The translations under genes were made by a program, and so were the position numbers. DNA of 64,000 nt, taken from assembly GCF_902506105.1 (NCBI RefSeq), contig NZ_LR733304.1, positions 1,907,458 through 1,971,457 of the forward strand, in the 5' to 3' direction. Of the stretch, positions 9,301 to 17,305 are shown piece after piece; the stretch's first letter is position 1; every line of letters starts with the position of its first letter. Source of the stretch: Aeromicrobium sp. 9AM. GTDB lineage: Bacteria; Actinomycetota; Actinomycetes; Propionibacteriales; Nocardioidaceae. The notes beneath the pieces are model-generated. The model had not been told where the DNA came from. It did not search any database and saw nothing but the letters and a program-made list of their open reading frames with translations.

Positions 9301-12300
9301 GGCCGTTCGTCACCGTCGGGACCACGCCACCGGCGGCACCGGCGACGAGCGAGGACATCGCGGACGCGGCGACCTCGGTCGACACGATCGGAGCAGCACC
9401 GGCGAGCACGGCGTCGTCGACCGAGATGCGCAGCGAGAGCGGACGGGCCAGCGGCACCTGGAGCTCGGCGGTACGACCGTCGATCGCGACGAGCGCGGCA
9501 CCGGTCTCGGGGTGCTCGGCGCGCTCGGGGTCGACGATGACCCACTCGGCACCGAGACGGTGGACGGGGTTGCGAACCGTGCGGCCGGCCCAGACCAGGT
9601 CGGGAGCGGCGAGGACGAGCGACAGGACGTCGCCGGCCTCCTCGACGCGGCGGCGGCCGGTGACGCGCTGAGCCGAGCGACCGGCCGCGAGCAGCCCGTC
9701 GATCGTGGCGTCCTCGAAGCGGCGCAGCAGCTCGGCGACGGGCTCGTCGACGCGGTCGATGCCCGCGACGGAGACCGTGCCGGGGATGATGCAGACCTCG
9801 TCGGCGGCGTAGCGCGCGTCGTGCGCCTGCCACAGCGAGTCCGAGCGCCACCAACGACGTACGTCCTGGTCGAGGACCGGCACGAAGTTGACCGGCTTGC
9901 CCGGCGTCCTGCACTGCTCGACGAAGAACAGCACGTCGGCCGGGTGGAGGATGACGCCTTCGGCGTTCGGGTATGCCTCGACGAGCGTGGCCAGAGCCTG
10001 TGCACCGTCGTCGACCAGGGAAGCCTCGGCGAACAGCGTCGGGATCGTGCCACGGTCGGCCTCGTTGAGGCGGGCCTCGGCACGCTGCAGCATCGCGTGG
10101 AAGCGATCACGGATCGTGACGTCGAGCCAGGTCGGCGTGCCGGACAGCTCGAGGTAGCGACGCAGCCACTGGGCGTACGTCATGGTCTCGACGTCGCCGA
10201 AGTAGGGCTTGGCGGTGCGGTTGAGCGCCTCGATGATCTCGTCGCGGCGCGCGGCGACTGCCTTGGCGTCGCCGGCGACCTCGTCGAGCAGCCGGCCCGT
10301 GCGGGACGCGGTGTTGTCGATCTCGTGGATGTCGGCGCCGAGCTGGCTGCGGCCCGAGGCCATGCCACCCTTGGCGCTGCCCGCGCCGACCCAGGTGCCG
10401 GTGCCGCGGGTGTCGACCAGCAGCTGCTTGACCTCCGGGGCGGTGGTCGCCTCGAGGGTCGCCATGGCGGCGGTGCCGACGAGGATGCCGTCGAGCGGCA
10501 TGACGGGGAAGCCGTGACGGCGGGCCCACTCGCCGGTGAGGTACGCCGAGGCGACCTCCGGCGTGCCGATGCCGCCACCGACGGCGACGACGACGTTGTC
10601 GAGTCCGCGCAGCTCGCCGTACGTTGCGAGCAGCAGGTCGTCGAGGTCCTCCCACGAGTGGTGTCCGCCGGCGCGGCCGCCCTCGATCTGGACGATGATC
10701 GGCGTCGGCGCAACGGCCTTGGCGATCGCGAGCACCTGACGGATCTGCTTGACCGTGCCGGGCTTGAAGACGACGTGGGTGATCTCGGCGGCACGCAGTT
10801 CCTCGACGAGCGCGACGGCGTCATCGAGCTCGGGGATGCCTGCGGTCACGACGACGGCGTCGATCGCGGCACCGGCGGCGCGGTGACGCTGCACGAGGCG
10901 CTTCTGGCCGAGCTGGAGCTTCCAGAGGTAGGGGTCGAGGAACAGCGAGTTGAACTGGTACGTCCGGCCGGGCAGCAGCAGCTGCTCGAGCTCGGCCACG
11001 CGGTCGGCGAAGATCTCCTCGGTGACCTGGCCACCACCGGCGAGCTCGGACCAGAAGCCGGCGTTGGCCGCGGCGGCGACGATCTTGGCGTCGACGGTCG
11101 TCGGCGTCATGCCGGCCAGCAGGATCGGGGACTTGCCGGTGAGGCGGGTGAACCGGGTCTCGACGTGCAGCTTGCCGTCGGGCAGCGTGACGACGGTCGG
11201 GGCGTAGGCCGACCACGGCGTCGCCAGGCGCGGCGCGGCACCGGCTGCGGTCAGCTCGCGGTGGCCGCGGCGGGTCGTCGTCGCGATGATGCCGGCTCCG
11301 CGGCTGCGCAGCTCGCGAGCGGACAGGCGGGCGGCGATGTCGGAGGGGCCGAGGTCGAGGACCCAGGTCGCGCCGGCGTCGAGCGCCGACTCGAGCGACT
11401 CGACCCAGTCGACGGGGTCGACGATCGAGCGCATCGTGAGCGTACGGGCGCGTGCGCCGTCGAAGCCGCAGGCCTCCGCCCAGGTGGCGACCAGGTCGGC
11501 CGCCTCGGCGAGGTCGGGGTGGTGGAACGCGAGCTGCGCGGGCAGCGGCTCGAGGACGGGCGCGAACGGCGAACCGCCCGTGACCTTGCGCTCGCGGTCC
11601 GACTTCTCGGCAGCGGCGACCTCCTCGAGGCGGGCCTCGACGACGCGCAGGCTGTCGGCCGGGCCGGAGAGCACGACGCCACGACGGCCGTTGCGCAGGC
11701 GCGACACGACGCGCAGCGAGGCCGGCAGCTCCGCGAGGATCGCGTCGATGCGCTCGGGCACGACGTTGGAGACGCTGAGCATCGTGGAGCCGAGCAGCCC
11801 ACGGCGGCGGCCGACGAGCTGCGCCGCAGCACCCATCAGGCGGGCGAGGGCGAGCAGCTCGACGTCGTCGACACCGGCGATCGACTGGGTCGCGAGGTCG
11901 CCCTGCGAGTGGCCGATGACGGCCGCCGGAGCGGTGACCTGCGTGTCGACGCCCTGGCGGTGCAGCGCGCGGAGACCGGCGAGCTGGGTCAGCAGGATGC
12001 CTGGTACCGAGGCTCCGGGTGTATCCAGCACCGCGGAGCTCGGCAGTTCGGGAGCGTCGTCGTCCTCGGCGGACTCGCCGACAGCGATGACATCGGCCCA
12101 CTCGAGGGGCGTGAACGTCACGCCGACCCGTGCGAGCTCGGCGGCGACCGGAGCGAGACGCTCCTCGGCCTGCGACACGAGGGTCTCGAGCTCGGCCTCG
12201 AGCGCGAAGTCACGGATCAGACCGGCGAGCGGCTCAAGCCATGGGGCACCTTGGCCACCGAACGCGATGGCGTACGGAGTGCCGGATGAGATGCGATCGA

Positions 12301-12361
12301 CGAGTGCGCCGCGGCGCTCGGTCGGCTGGGTCGTGGCAAGCGGGGTGTCGATGGTCGTCAC
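3353..12361 (-). CDS. fas: type I fatty acid synthase, all domains on one polypeptide
   Basis: 3002 aa from GTG 12361 with GAGGGAC upstream. Domains run in the bacterial FAS-I order. The acetyltransferase nucleophile is Ser152 in GHSQGDL. The FMN enoyl reductase lies near 400-800 (LLAGMTPTTVD, GGRAGGHHSWEDLDD). The MaoC-type dehydratase is near 1190 (DHNPIHTS). The malonyl/palmitoyl transferase uses Ser1395 (GHSVGEY). The ACP carries the phosphopantetheine site Ser1764 (GASSRRNQLL). The ketoreductase is near 2065 (VTGASQG). The ketosynthase has Cys2653 (AACATTA) and His residues in KHDTST and GHTKGG. All catalytic residues I looked for are present, so the gene looks functional. An Asp/Glu/Ala/Pro-rich linker near residues 1690-1740 precedes the ACP. 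It makes acyl-CoAs from acetyl- and malonyl-CoA. It is followed by acpS and preceded by two operator-like repeats. Confidence 0.97.
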   Translation of the reverse strand: MTTIDTPLATTQPTERRGALVDRISSGTPYAIAFGGQGAPWLEPLAGLIRDFALEAELETLVSQAEERLAPVAAELARVGVTFTPLEWADVIAVGESAEDDDAPELPSSAVLDTPGASVPGILLTQLAGLRALHRQGVDTQVTAPAAVIGHSQGDLATQSIAGVDDVELLALARLMGAAAQLVGRRRGLLGSTMLSVSNVVPERIDAILAELPASLRVVSRLRNGRRGVVLSGPADSLRVVEARLEEVAAAEKSDRERKVTGGSPFAPVLEPLPAQLAFHHPDLAEAADLVATWAEACGFDGARARTLTMRSIVDPVDWVESLESALDAGATWVLDLGPSDIAARLSARELRSRGAGIIATTTRRGHRELTAAGAAPRLATPWSAYAPTVVTLPDGKLHVETRFTRLTGKSPILLAGMTPTTVDAKIVAAAANAGFWSELAGGGQVTEEIFADRVAELEQLLLPGRTYQFNSLFLDPYLWKLQLGQKRLVQRHRAAGAAIDAVVVTAGIPELDDAVALVEELRAAEITHVVFKPGTVKQIRQVLAIAKAVAPTPIIVQIEGGRAGGHHSWEDLDDLLLATYGELRGLDNVVVAVGGGIGTPEVASAYLTGEWARRHGFPVMPLDGILVGTAAMATLEATTAPEVKQLLVDTRGTGTWVGAGSAKGGMASGRSQLGADIHEIDNTASRTGRLLDEVAGDAKAVAARRDEIIEALNRTAKPYFGDVETMTYAQWLRRYLELSGTPTWLDVTIRDRFHAMLQRAEARLNEADRGTIPTLFAEASLVDDGAQALATLVEAYPNAEGVILHPADVLFFVEQCRTPGKPVNFVPVLDQDVRRWWRSDSLWQAHDARYAADEVCIIPGTVSVAGIDRVDEPVAELLRRFEDATIDGLLAAGRSAQRVTGRRRVEEAGDVLSLVLAAPDLVWAGRTVRNPVHRLGAEWVIVDPERAEHPETGAALVAIDGRTAELQVPLARPLSLRISVDDAVLAGAAPIVSTEVAASAMSSLVAGAAGGVVPTVTNGRATVNVDWDPDLIADHAGVTGAHTPVHPVPDVLVGLAWPSVFAVLGEATTRTGIPVIEGMLDLVHLDHAIALNGSLPVAPSALTISSVIDSIEDTGFGRVVAVDVTVSAASGEIATLRERFAIRGRTGAGELADPARAGGALGEDVSDTPRKSRGAATLTAPTDLRGFAAVTGDHNPIHTSVAAARLAGLGAPIVHGMWVSAAAQQVLSDRRITGWTTRFLAPVRPGVTVDVKADRIGLDAGAELVDITCRAEGEVVMSATARLEAPRTAYAFPGQGIQHQGMGMAAYQRSKAAREIWDRADAHTRAALGFSILTVVRDNPTVLVTNGVTHKHPDGVLFLTQFTQVAMAVLGAAQMAELRESGAFVEGSILAGHSVGEYNALAAVSGVIPLEAVVEVVFQRGSVMHTLVPRDAEGRSNYRLAAIRPAQIGLNDDNVTAYVDRIAEESGEFLQIVNYNLRDSQYAIAGTVRGLEVLEEDITRRREEFGGKAAYILVPGIDVPFHSTVLRDGVPDFRDRLTELLPVTIDPEILAGRYVPNLVPKPFSLDRAFLQEIADLVPSEPLNAVLADFATWSAKPGELCRVVLIELLAWQFASPVRWIETQDLFFRAETEGGLGVERFIEIGVGQAPTVANLASSTLKLPGRFGGPVEVLNFERDSAAVFSTDEEIVVDDEAEEIAPTEASSAPAAAAAPAAAPATSSGPRPADLTFDAADATTVLIAWWTKMRLDQIGAADTIESLCDGASSRRNQLLVDLGGELSLGAIDGAADADLPTLSAQVKGLARGYKPFGPVLTEALGDHLKKVFGPTGKRQSAVAERVSDVWQLGPGWASHALVELALSSREGSSVRGGDYGSLSGLASGADVDAAIDASVQAVAARHGVSVDLPSTGGGEGATIDAAALGEFTAQITGPDGVLASSARLVLDQLGLTDVPAVVETDEAEAEILARVETELGSEWAKLTAPAFDPLKAVVLDDRWASAREDLARIAAGETVDASFIGAGDVVAAQARWHAAHSDPRLSDRFTQIAADALSPTDQTWSGELAVVTGASQGSIAAAVTGKLLAGGATVVATTSGLDPKRLAFYKELYRTHAVAGAALWIVPANMASYADVDALTSWISSEQTQTRAGVTTVAKPAMTPTLLFPFAAGRVAGDLTDAGSRTEIDMRILLWSVERLIGQLSANIQDRDLTSTLHVVLPGSPNRGMFGGDGGYGEAKSALDALVTRWSAERTWADRVTLSHAIIGWVRGTGLMGGNDPLVEAIEARGVRTWSPAEMAEALLETATTEARAAARVEPLTVDLTGGLAGAKLDMKALAEGVERPAAVEEDEGATIAALAASPAQLDRVEQIDWAPVDARPEDLVVIVGAGELGPYGSSRTRFEMEVSDELSAAGVLELAWTTGLVSWDEQGGGWFDTATQEKVDEADLVDRYEETVREAVGIRRYVDEGNMVDNAAPLLTSVFLDKDLTFTVSNEAEAQAMRDADPERTVISATADGDWSVTRKAGTEIRVPRRMALTRTVGGQIPTGFDPTVWGVPAEMVESIDRVGLWNLICTVDAFLSSGFNPSELMRWVHPALVANTQGTGMGGMQSMQSLYLDTLLGESKPNDILQEALPNVIAAHVVQSYVGSYGAMVHPVAACATTAVSVEEGVDKIKLGKAEFVVSGGFDDLSVEGIVGFADMSATADSGAMRAKGLEDRYFSRANDRRYGGFVESQGGGTILLARGDLALRMGLPVLGVVAYAGSFADGVHTSIPAPGMGALAAGLGGRQSALAKSLSTLGLTADDIGVLSKHDTSTGVNERNESELHERLAAAIGRSEGNPLYVISQKTITGHTKGGAAAFQIVGLCQVLSGGVIPPNRSLDCVMDDLAEHEHLVWLRKPLQTGQLKAGILTSLGFGHVAGLIALAHPQAFLATLSGEERDSYAARAEARLIEGRMRLVRAMYGGPSLYERPADRRLGSEGVRNREAGMLLDPQARLGEDDVYFGASCQ

Positions 12362-12425
12362 GTGGTGTCCCTCTGGGTACTGCCGTCGCTGGATCGACGG
12401 GCGGTCCCTCCATCATCGCAAAACA

Positions 12426-12462
12426 TGAGGGGTTCCTCAAGTTTAATGCGAGGGTTTCCTCA
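12426..12462. promoter_or_regulatory. paired operator TGAGG-N4-CCTCA upstream of fas
   Basis: TGAGG-GGTT-CCTCA lies at 12426-12439 and CGAGG-GTTT-CCTCA at 12449-12462. Both are in the divergent promoter between fas (start 12361) and the LysR gene (start 12553). They match the pair upstream of the carboxylase gene at 394-435 in core, spacer length and duplication. I infer that one regulator controls both steps, malonyl-CoA supply and fatty acid synthesis. Confidence 0.65.
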
Positions 12463-12552
12463 TGTTTCTTCGGAGATCTGGCTCACACGAGCGCTGAGAT
12501 TGGCACGCGCGCTCGCGGCGACACGCGGATAAGGTGGCCCGAGGGGGATCAC

Positions 12553-13512
12553 ATGGAGATCGAGACGCGCCATCTGCGCATGGTCAAGGCCGTGGCGGAC
12601 GAAGGCAGCATCACGCGTGCCGCATCCACGTTGGGCACGACGCAACCCGCGCTGACGCGACAGCTGCGGCGCATCGAGGACAACCTCGGCGGTCCGCTCT
12701 TCGAGCGCTCACACGCCGGGGTCGAGCAGACCCCGCTCGGGCGGCTGGTCGTCGGTCGCGCCACCGCGGTCCTCTCGGTGCTCGACACCCTCAAGACCGA
12801 TGCCTCGAGCCTGCGCACCGCGCCGGCCCAGGTACGCATCGGCGTGCGCTTCGGCAACGCCCTGGTCGGCCTCATCCGCGGCCTGCGTGCGACGCTGCCC
12901 AGCACCGAGATCGTGACCGAGAGCGAGACCCGCATCGACGGCTTGCTCGACCTGCTCGGGTCGCACCGGATCGACTTCGCGGTGATCCATGAGTACGTCG
13001 GCAACGAGATCCCGCTCGACCCACGGCTGCTCGTACGCCCCGTGGGCTGTGAGCCGGGCTTCGTCCTGATGTCGGCCGATCACCCCCTCGCGGATCGCGG
13101 CGAGCTCGAGCTCGCCGACCTGGCCGACGAGACCTGGCTGCTGTCACCTCTCGACGTCGACCGCGAGGCCGACTGCATGACCCGCATCTGCTGGGATGCC
13201 GGCTTCACCCCCAAGATCGGCCACTACCTCAGCGACGGCCTCAGCGTCGAGCTGATCCGCGCGGGCGAGGCCATCGCGCTGAGCACGCCGACCAACCGCG
13301 ACTCCGGCATGGTGCTCAAGCCGGTGGCCGGCACCCCGATGCAGGTCCGCCGCCTGCTGCTCACCGAGCGCGACAATCCCTTCGCCGAGCACCTCGACAA
13401 GCTCGCCCGGTTCACCGCGGACGTCCTCACCGAGACGCTGGAGCGCCAGCCCGTCTACCGGTCGTGGCTCGACCGCCACGGCCCCTTGGCGACGACTCGT
13501 CCGCGACCCTGA
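12553..13512 (+). CDS. LysR-family transcriptional regulator
   Basis: 319 aa from ATG 12553, preceded by GAGGGGGA. The N-terminal winged HTH is typical (LRMVKAVADEGSITRAAS, then QPALTRQLRRIEDNLGGPLF). A periplasmic-binding-like effector domain follows. It is transcribed divergently from fas across a 190-bp promoter region that contains the TGAGG repeats. LysR proteins often control a divergent neighbour, but the LysR-type T-N11-A motif is not obvious here and the TGAGG-N4-CCTCA repeats look more like TetR operators. Whether it touches fas is open. Confidence 0.88.
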   Translation: MEIETRHLRMVKAVADEGSITRAASTLGTTQPALTRQLRRIEDNLGGPLFERSHAGVEQTPLGRLVVGRATAVLSVLDTLKTDASSLRTAPAQVRIGVRFGNALVGLIRGLRATLPSTEIVTESETRIDGLLDLLGSHRIDFAVIHEYVGNEIPLDPRLLVRPVGCEPGFVLMSADHPLADRGELELADLADETWLLSPLDVDREADCMTRICWDAGFTPKIGHYLSDGLSVELIRAGEAIALSTPTNRDSGMVLKPVAGTPMQVRRLLLTERDNPFAEHLDKLARFTADVLTETLERQPVYRSWLDRHGPLATTRPRP

Positions 13513-13559
13513 CCTGCGCCCGATGGCATGGGCATCTGGCATGACCCAACGCCTCTCGA

Positions 13560-13575
13560 TGTGACTAGCGTCACG
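13560..13575 (+). promoter_or_regulatory. CRP/FNR-family-like site TGTGA-N6-TCACG
   Basis: TGTGACTAGCGTCACG lies 28 bp upstream of the metalloprotease ATG. It fits the Crp/GlxR-type consensus TGTGA-N6-TCACA with one mismatch. A second site of the same form is at 62786-62801. Its closeness to the start would fit repression or a very short leader. It is a motif match only. Confidence 0.45.
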
Positions 13576-13603
13576 CCTACGTCAACCGAGAGGACCACCA
13601 CTC

Positions 13604-15208
13604 ATGAAACATGTCTTTGCCATCGGAGGAGCAACCCTCCTCGTGGCCGGGCTGGGCGTTGCCACGCCCTCTCTGAGCGCAGCGGCCGACAGCAGCGGCG
13701 ATCCCGCTGTCGTGGCCAAGGAGTACATCCAGGAGCATCCCGGCAAGGTCGAGGGCACGTCCAAGGACAGTTACCAGCTCGTCGACACCGTCGGCTCGAG
13801 CAACGGTGCATCGCACGTACGGTTCAACCGTACGTACGCCGGCCTTCCGGTCCTCGGTGGCGACCTCGTGGTCCACCTCGACGCCGCCGAGAACCCGCAG
13901 AGCGTCTCGGTCGCGCAGACGGAGCCTGCTGCGGTGAGCACGACGCCCAAGGTGCCGGCGTCATCGGCAGCCGACCGGGCCCGCGGCGAGTTCTCCGGGC
14001 GCACGGTCTCCAAGGCGGGCTCGCCCAAGCTCGTCGTCGATGCGCGTCACGGCAAGGCGGTGCTGGCCTGGCGCTCCACCGTCACCGGCGTCCAGGCGGA
14101 CGGCCAGACGCCGAGCCGGCAGGTCATCGTGACCGACGCCAACACCGGCAAGGTCCGCAGCGCCGATGAGACGATCCTGACGCCGCTCAAGGTGGGCACC
14201 GGATCCCATCAGTCCGCGGCCGCACCGAGGGCGGGCGTCGCGGCGACCGGATCGGGCCGCGGCATCTTCGTCGGCACGGTGTCGCTCAGCACGACCGGCA
14301 GCGGCAGCAGCTACACGATGGTCGACGCGGCGCACGGCAACGGGCGTACGTGCGACCTCAAGAACCGGACCTCCGGGACGTGCACGACGTTCGCCGACTC
14401 GGACAACTCCTGGGGCAACGGCACGGTCAGCGATCGCGCCTCGGCGGGTGTCGACGCCCATTACGGTGCGGCCAAGACGTTCGACTACTTCAAGTCGAGC
14501 TTCGGCCGACAGGGCATCTTCAACAACGGCAGCGGCGTGCCCTCGCGCGTCCACTACGGCAACAGCTACGTCAACGCCTACTGGGACGGCAGCCAGATGA
14601 CGTACGGCGACGGTGCGGGCAACCGGGCCCCGCTGGTCGAGCTGGATGTCGCGGGCCACGAGATGTCGCACGGGGTCACCGAGAACTCGGCCAACCTCGG
14701 CTACTCCGGTGACGCCGGCGGGCTCAACGAGGCCACCAGCGACATCTTCGGGACGATGGTCGAGTTCTACGCCAACAACCCCAGCGACGCGCCGGACTTC
14801 CTGATCGGCGAGGAGATCGACATCAACGGCGACGGCACCCCGCTGCGCTACATGGACGATCCGCGTCGCGACGGCGCGTCGTACGCCTGCTGGAGCACCT
14901 CGGTGCCCCGCTCGGACCCGCACTACTCCTCAGGAGTGGGCAACCACTTCTTCTTCCTGCTCGCCAACGGCAGCGGGCAGAGCACGTACGGCAACAGCCC
15001 GACCTGCAACGGCTCCAGCGTCACCGGAATCGGCCGGGCCAAGGCTGCGGCGATTTGGTACAAGGCGCTCACCGAGCGCATGACCAGCACCGAGACGTAC
15101 GCCAAGGCGCGGGTCGACACCGTCGCCGCCGCGACATCGCTCTACGGCGCCTCGAGCGCCGAGGTCGCTGCCGTCAAGGCCGCGTGGTCGGCGGTCAGCG
15201 TCAACTGA
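13604..15208 (+). CDS. secreted M4-family (thermolysin-like) metalloprotease
   Basis: 534 aa. A signal peptide is visible at residues 1-27 (MKHVFAIGGATLLVAGLGV, cleavage near AAADSS). A propeptide of FTP/PepSY type follows to about residue 220. The catalytic domain holds the zinc site HEMSH (His352, Glu353, His356), and the third ligand Glu376 in GLNEATSD is exactly 20 residues after the second His, as in thermolysin. The C-terminal helical domain is present. It would be exported as a zymogen and degrade external protein. It is a single-gene unit with its own terminator and a CRP-like site upstream. Confidence 0.94.
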   Translation: MKHVFAIGGATLLVAGLGVATPSLSAAADSSGDPAVVAKEYIQEHPGKVEGTSKDSYQLVDTVGSSNGASHVRFNRTYAGLPVLGGDLVVHLDAAENPQSVSVAQTEPAAVSTTPKVPASSAADRARGEFSGRTVSKAGSPKLVVDARHGKAVLAWRSTVTGVQADGQTPSRQVIVTDANTGKVRSADETILTPLKVGTGSHQSAAAPRAGVAATGSGRGIFVGTVSLSTTGSGSSYTMVDAAHGNGRTCDLKNRTSGTCTTFADSDNSWGNGTVSDRASAGVDAHYGAAKTFDYFKSSFGRQGIFNNGSGVPSRVHYGNSYVNAYWDGSQMTYGDGAGNRAPLVELDVAGHEMSHGVTENSANLGYSGDAGGLNEATSDIFGTMVEFYANNPSDAPDFLIGEEIDINGDGTPLRYMDDPRRDGASYACWSTSVPRSDPHYSSGVGNHFFFLLANGSGQSTYGNSPTCNGSSVTGIGRAKAAAIWYKALTERMTSTETYAKARVDTVAAATSLYGASSAEVAAVKAAWSAVSVN

Positions 15209-15222
15209 CCCGCTCCACAAGC

Positions 15223-15257
15223 GTGCGGCCCATCTCCTCTCGGGAGATGGGCCGCAC
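15223..15257. terminator. bidirectional terminator hairpin
   Basis: Perfect 15-bp arms (15223-15237 and 15243-15257) enclose a 5-base loop between the convergent protease and SDR genes. There is no long T run on either side. In an actinobacterium this is still a convincing intrinsic terminator. Confidence 0.85.
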
Positions 15258-15270
15258 CGCGTTGCAGGAC

Positions 15271-16029
15271 CTACACGCCGCCGGTCAGCGTGAGACCGCC
15301 GTCGATCGTGATCGTCTGGCCGGTGATCCACGCGGCGTCCTCGGAGAGCAGGAACGCCACGACCGAGCCGATGTCGTCCGGCACACCCAGCCGCTTGAGC
15401 GGGTAGGTCGCCGCGACCTCGTCCTCACGGCCCTCGAAGAGCGCCGTCGCGAACTTGGTCTTGACGACCGCCGGGGCCACGGCGTTGACCCTGATGCCCG
15501 GCCCGAGCTCCAGTGCGAGCTCCTCGGTGACGTGGATGACGCCCGACTTCGACGCACCGTAGACACCGATGCCCGGCGCGGGCTTGAGCCCGGCGACCGA
15601 GGCGACGTTGACGATCGCCCCGCCGTTGGCCTCCATCCACGCGCGATAGACCTTCTGCGCCCAGGCGATCGAGGAGACCACGTTGACCCGGAACGTCTTC
15701 TCGGCGGCGCCCAGGTCGACGTCGATCATGCGACCGTACGTCGGATTGATCCCGGTGTTGTTGACCAGGAAGTCGATGCGGCCGAACGCGTTCATCGTCG
15801 CGGCGACAGCCTCGTCCTGGTGCTCCGCGTCGTCGGCCGCACCGGCGGCGAAGATCGCTTGATCGGAACCACCGAGCGAGTCGACCGCCTCGGCGAGGGC
15901 ATCGGCCTTGCGAGCCGTGATGCAGACCTTGGCGCCGTCGGCGACCAGTCGCTCGGCGACAGCGAGGCCGATCCCCCGGCTCGCGCCGGTGACGATCGCG
16001 ACCTTGCCGTCGAACCTTCCAGAGGCCAT
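15271..16029 (-). CDS. SDR-family oxidoreductase of the acyl-CoA operon
   Basis: 252 aa from ATG 16029, whose A is shared with the thiolase stop (TGATG). Motifs are TGASRGIG, NNTGIN, the catalytic YGASKSG, and a C-terminal ITGQTITIDGG typical of 3-oxoacyl or 3-hydroxyacyl-CoA dehydrogenase SDRs. It is the last gene of the acyl-CoA dehydrogenase / thiolase / SDR set. A likely role is the 3-hydroxyacyl-CoA dehydrogenase step of a beta-oxidation-like pathway. Confidence 0.85.
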   Translation of the reverse strand: MASGRFDGKVAIVTGASRGIGLAVAERLVADGAKVCITARKADALAEAVDSLGGSDQAIFAAGAADDAEHQDEAVAATMNAFGRIDFLVNNTGINPTYGRMIDVDLGAAEKTFRVNVVSSIAWAQKVYRAWMEANGGAIVNVASVAGLKPAPGIGVYGASKSGVIHVTEELALELGPGIRVNAVAPAVVKTKFATALFEGREDEVAATYPLKRLGVPDDIGSVVAFLLSEDAAWITGQTITIDGGLTLTGGV

Positions 16030-17246
16030 CAGGACAGTCGCTCCAGGACCATCGCCATGCCCTGCCCGCCGCCGACACACATCGTCTCGACGCCGAACTG
16101 CTTGTCGTGGTGCTGCAGCGAGTTGATCAGCGTGCTGGTGATGCGCGCGCCGGTCATGCCGAACGGGTGGCCGACCGCGATGGCTCCGCCGTTGACGTTG
16201 AGCTTGTCGATGTCGATGCCGAGGGCCTGGGCCGAGCCGAGGGCCTGCACCGCGAACGCCTCGTTGATCTCGAACAGGTCGATGTCGTCGATGCCCATCC
16301 CGGCGTGACCGAGGGCCTGCTTGACCGCCTCGACCGGGCCGAGGCCCATGATCTCCGGCGAGAGGCCCGTGACACCCGTCGAGACGATGCGGGCGAGCGG
16401 GGTGAGGCCCAGTTCCTTGGCCTTGGTGTCACTCATGATGACGACCGCCGCTGCGCCGTCGTTGAGGGCACAGCAGTTGCCGGCCGTGATGGTTCCGTCG
16501 GGGCGGAACACCGGCTTGAGCTGCGACACGGCTTCATACGTGACTCCGGCGCGGGGCCCGTCGTCGGTGCTGACGACGGTGCCGTCGGGCAGCGTCACCG
16601 GGGTGATGTCCTTGGCCCAGAAGCCGTCCGCAAGCGCCTTCTCGGCGAGGTTCTGGCTGCGTACGCCGAACTCGTCCTGCTCCTGGCGGCTCATGCCGAT
16701 GAGCTGCTGGACGTTCTCGGCGGTCTGGCCCATCGCGATGTAGGCATCGGGAAGCGTCCCGTCCTCGCGCGGGTCGTGCCACGCCTCGGCGCCACCCTGC
16801 GCGCGCTTGTCGGTGCGGCTGACGGCGTCCTCGAAGAGTGGGTTGTGCGCAGCAGCCATGTCGGACATCCCGTTGGCGAACCGGCTCACGGTCTCGACGC
16901 CCAGGGACAGGAAGACGTCACCCTCGCCGGCCTTGATCGCGTGGAACGCCATGCGGGTCGTCTGCAGGCTCGAGGAGCAATAGCGGTTGACCGTCACGCC
17001 TGGGACGTGGTCCATGCCCGCCTGGACCGCGACGATGCGGCCGAGATTGTTGCCCGACTCACCGGCCGGCTGGCCGACGCCCAGGTGCAGGTCGACGATG
17101 TCGCGGCGGTCGAGCTCGGGAACCTTGGCCAGCGCAGCCTCGAGCATCAGGACCGACAGGTCGTCGGGACGCATGTCCTTGAGCGATCCCTTGTTGGCTC
17201 GACCGATGGGTGAACGTGCGGTGGCCACAATTACTGCTTCAGTCAT
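16029..17246 (-). CDS. acetyl-CoA C-acyltransferase (thiolase)
   Basis: 405 aa, ATG 17246. Complete thiolase: nucleophile Cys90 in NRYCSSSLQ, GHPFGMTGAR with the catalytic His, and the second Cys in MCVGGGQGMA near the C-terminus. The family cleaves 3-oxoacyl-CoA with CoA during beta-oxidation. It overlaps the SDR start by one base and follows the acyl-CoA dehydrogenase after 59 bp. That gap contains an inverted repeat, TGCACC-N6-GGTGCA (17272-17289), of unknown role. The chain-length or steroid-fragment substrate is not readable. Confidence 0.93.
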   Translation of the reverse strand: MTEAVIVATARSPIGRANKGSLKDMRPDDLSVLMLEAALAKVPELDRRDIVDLHLGVGQPAGESGNNLGRIVAVQAGMDHVPGVTVNRYCSSSLQTTRMAFHAIKAGEGDVFLSLGVETVSRFANGMSDMAAAHNPLFEDAVSRTDKRAQGGAEAWHDPREDGTLPDAYIAMGQTAENVQQLIGMSRQEQDEFGVRSQNLAEKALADGFWAKDITPVTLPDGTVVSTDDGPRAGVTYEAVSQLKPVFRPDGTITAGNCCALNDGAAAVVIMSDTKAKELGLTPLARIVSTGVTGLSPEIMGLGPVEAVKQALGHAGMGIDDIDLFEINEAFAVQALGSAQALGIDIDKLNVNGGAIAVGHPFGMTGARITSTLINSLQHHDKQFGVETMCVGGGQGMAMVLERLS

Positions 17247-17305
17247 GTCATCCTCTGGCTTTCAGTTGCGCTGCACCCACGTAGGTGCAATCAATGGCTG
17301 GGTAC

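Noticed and set aside
5594-12289. Very long open frames antisense to fas (5594-9043 and 9098-12289 on the plus strand)
   Set aside because: They mirror third-position GC bias of the fas gene. Their proteins are Arg/Gly/Asp/Val-rich without any motif, while the minus strand encodes a complete FAS-I.
17272-17289. TGCACC-N6-GGTGCA inverted repeat between acyl-CoA dehydrogenase and thiolase genes as a terminator
   Set aside because: The arms are only six bases with no T run, and the genes look co-transcribed; its role remains open and it is too weak to list separately.
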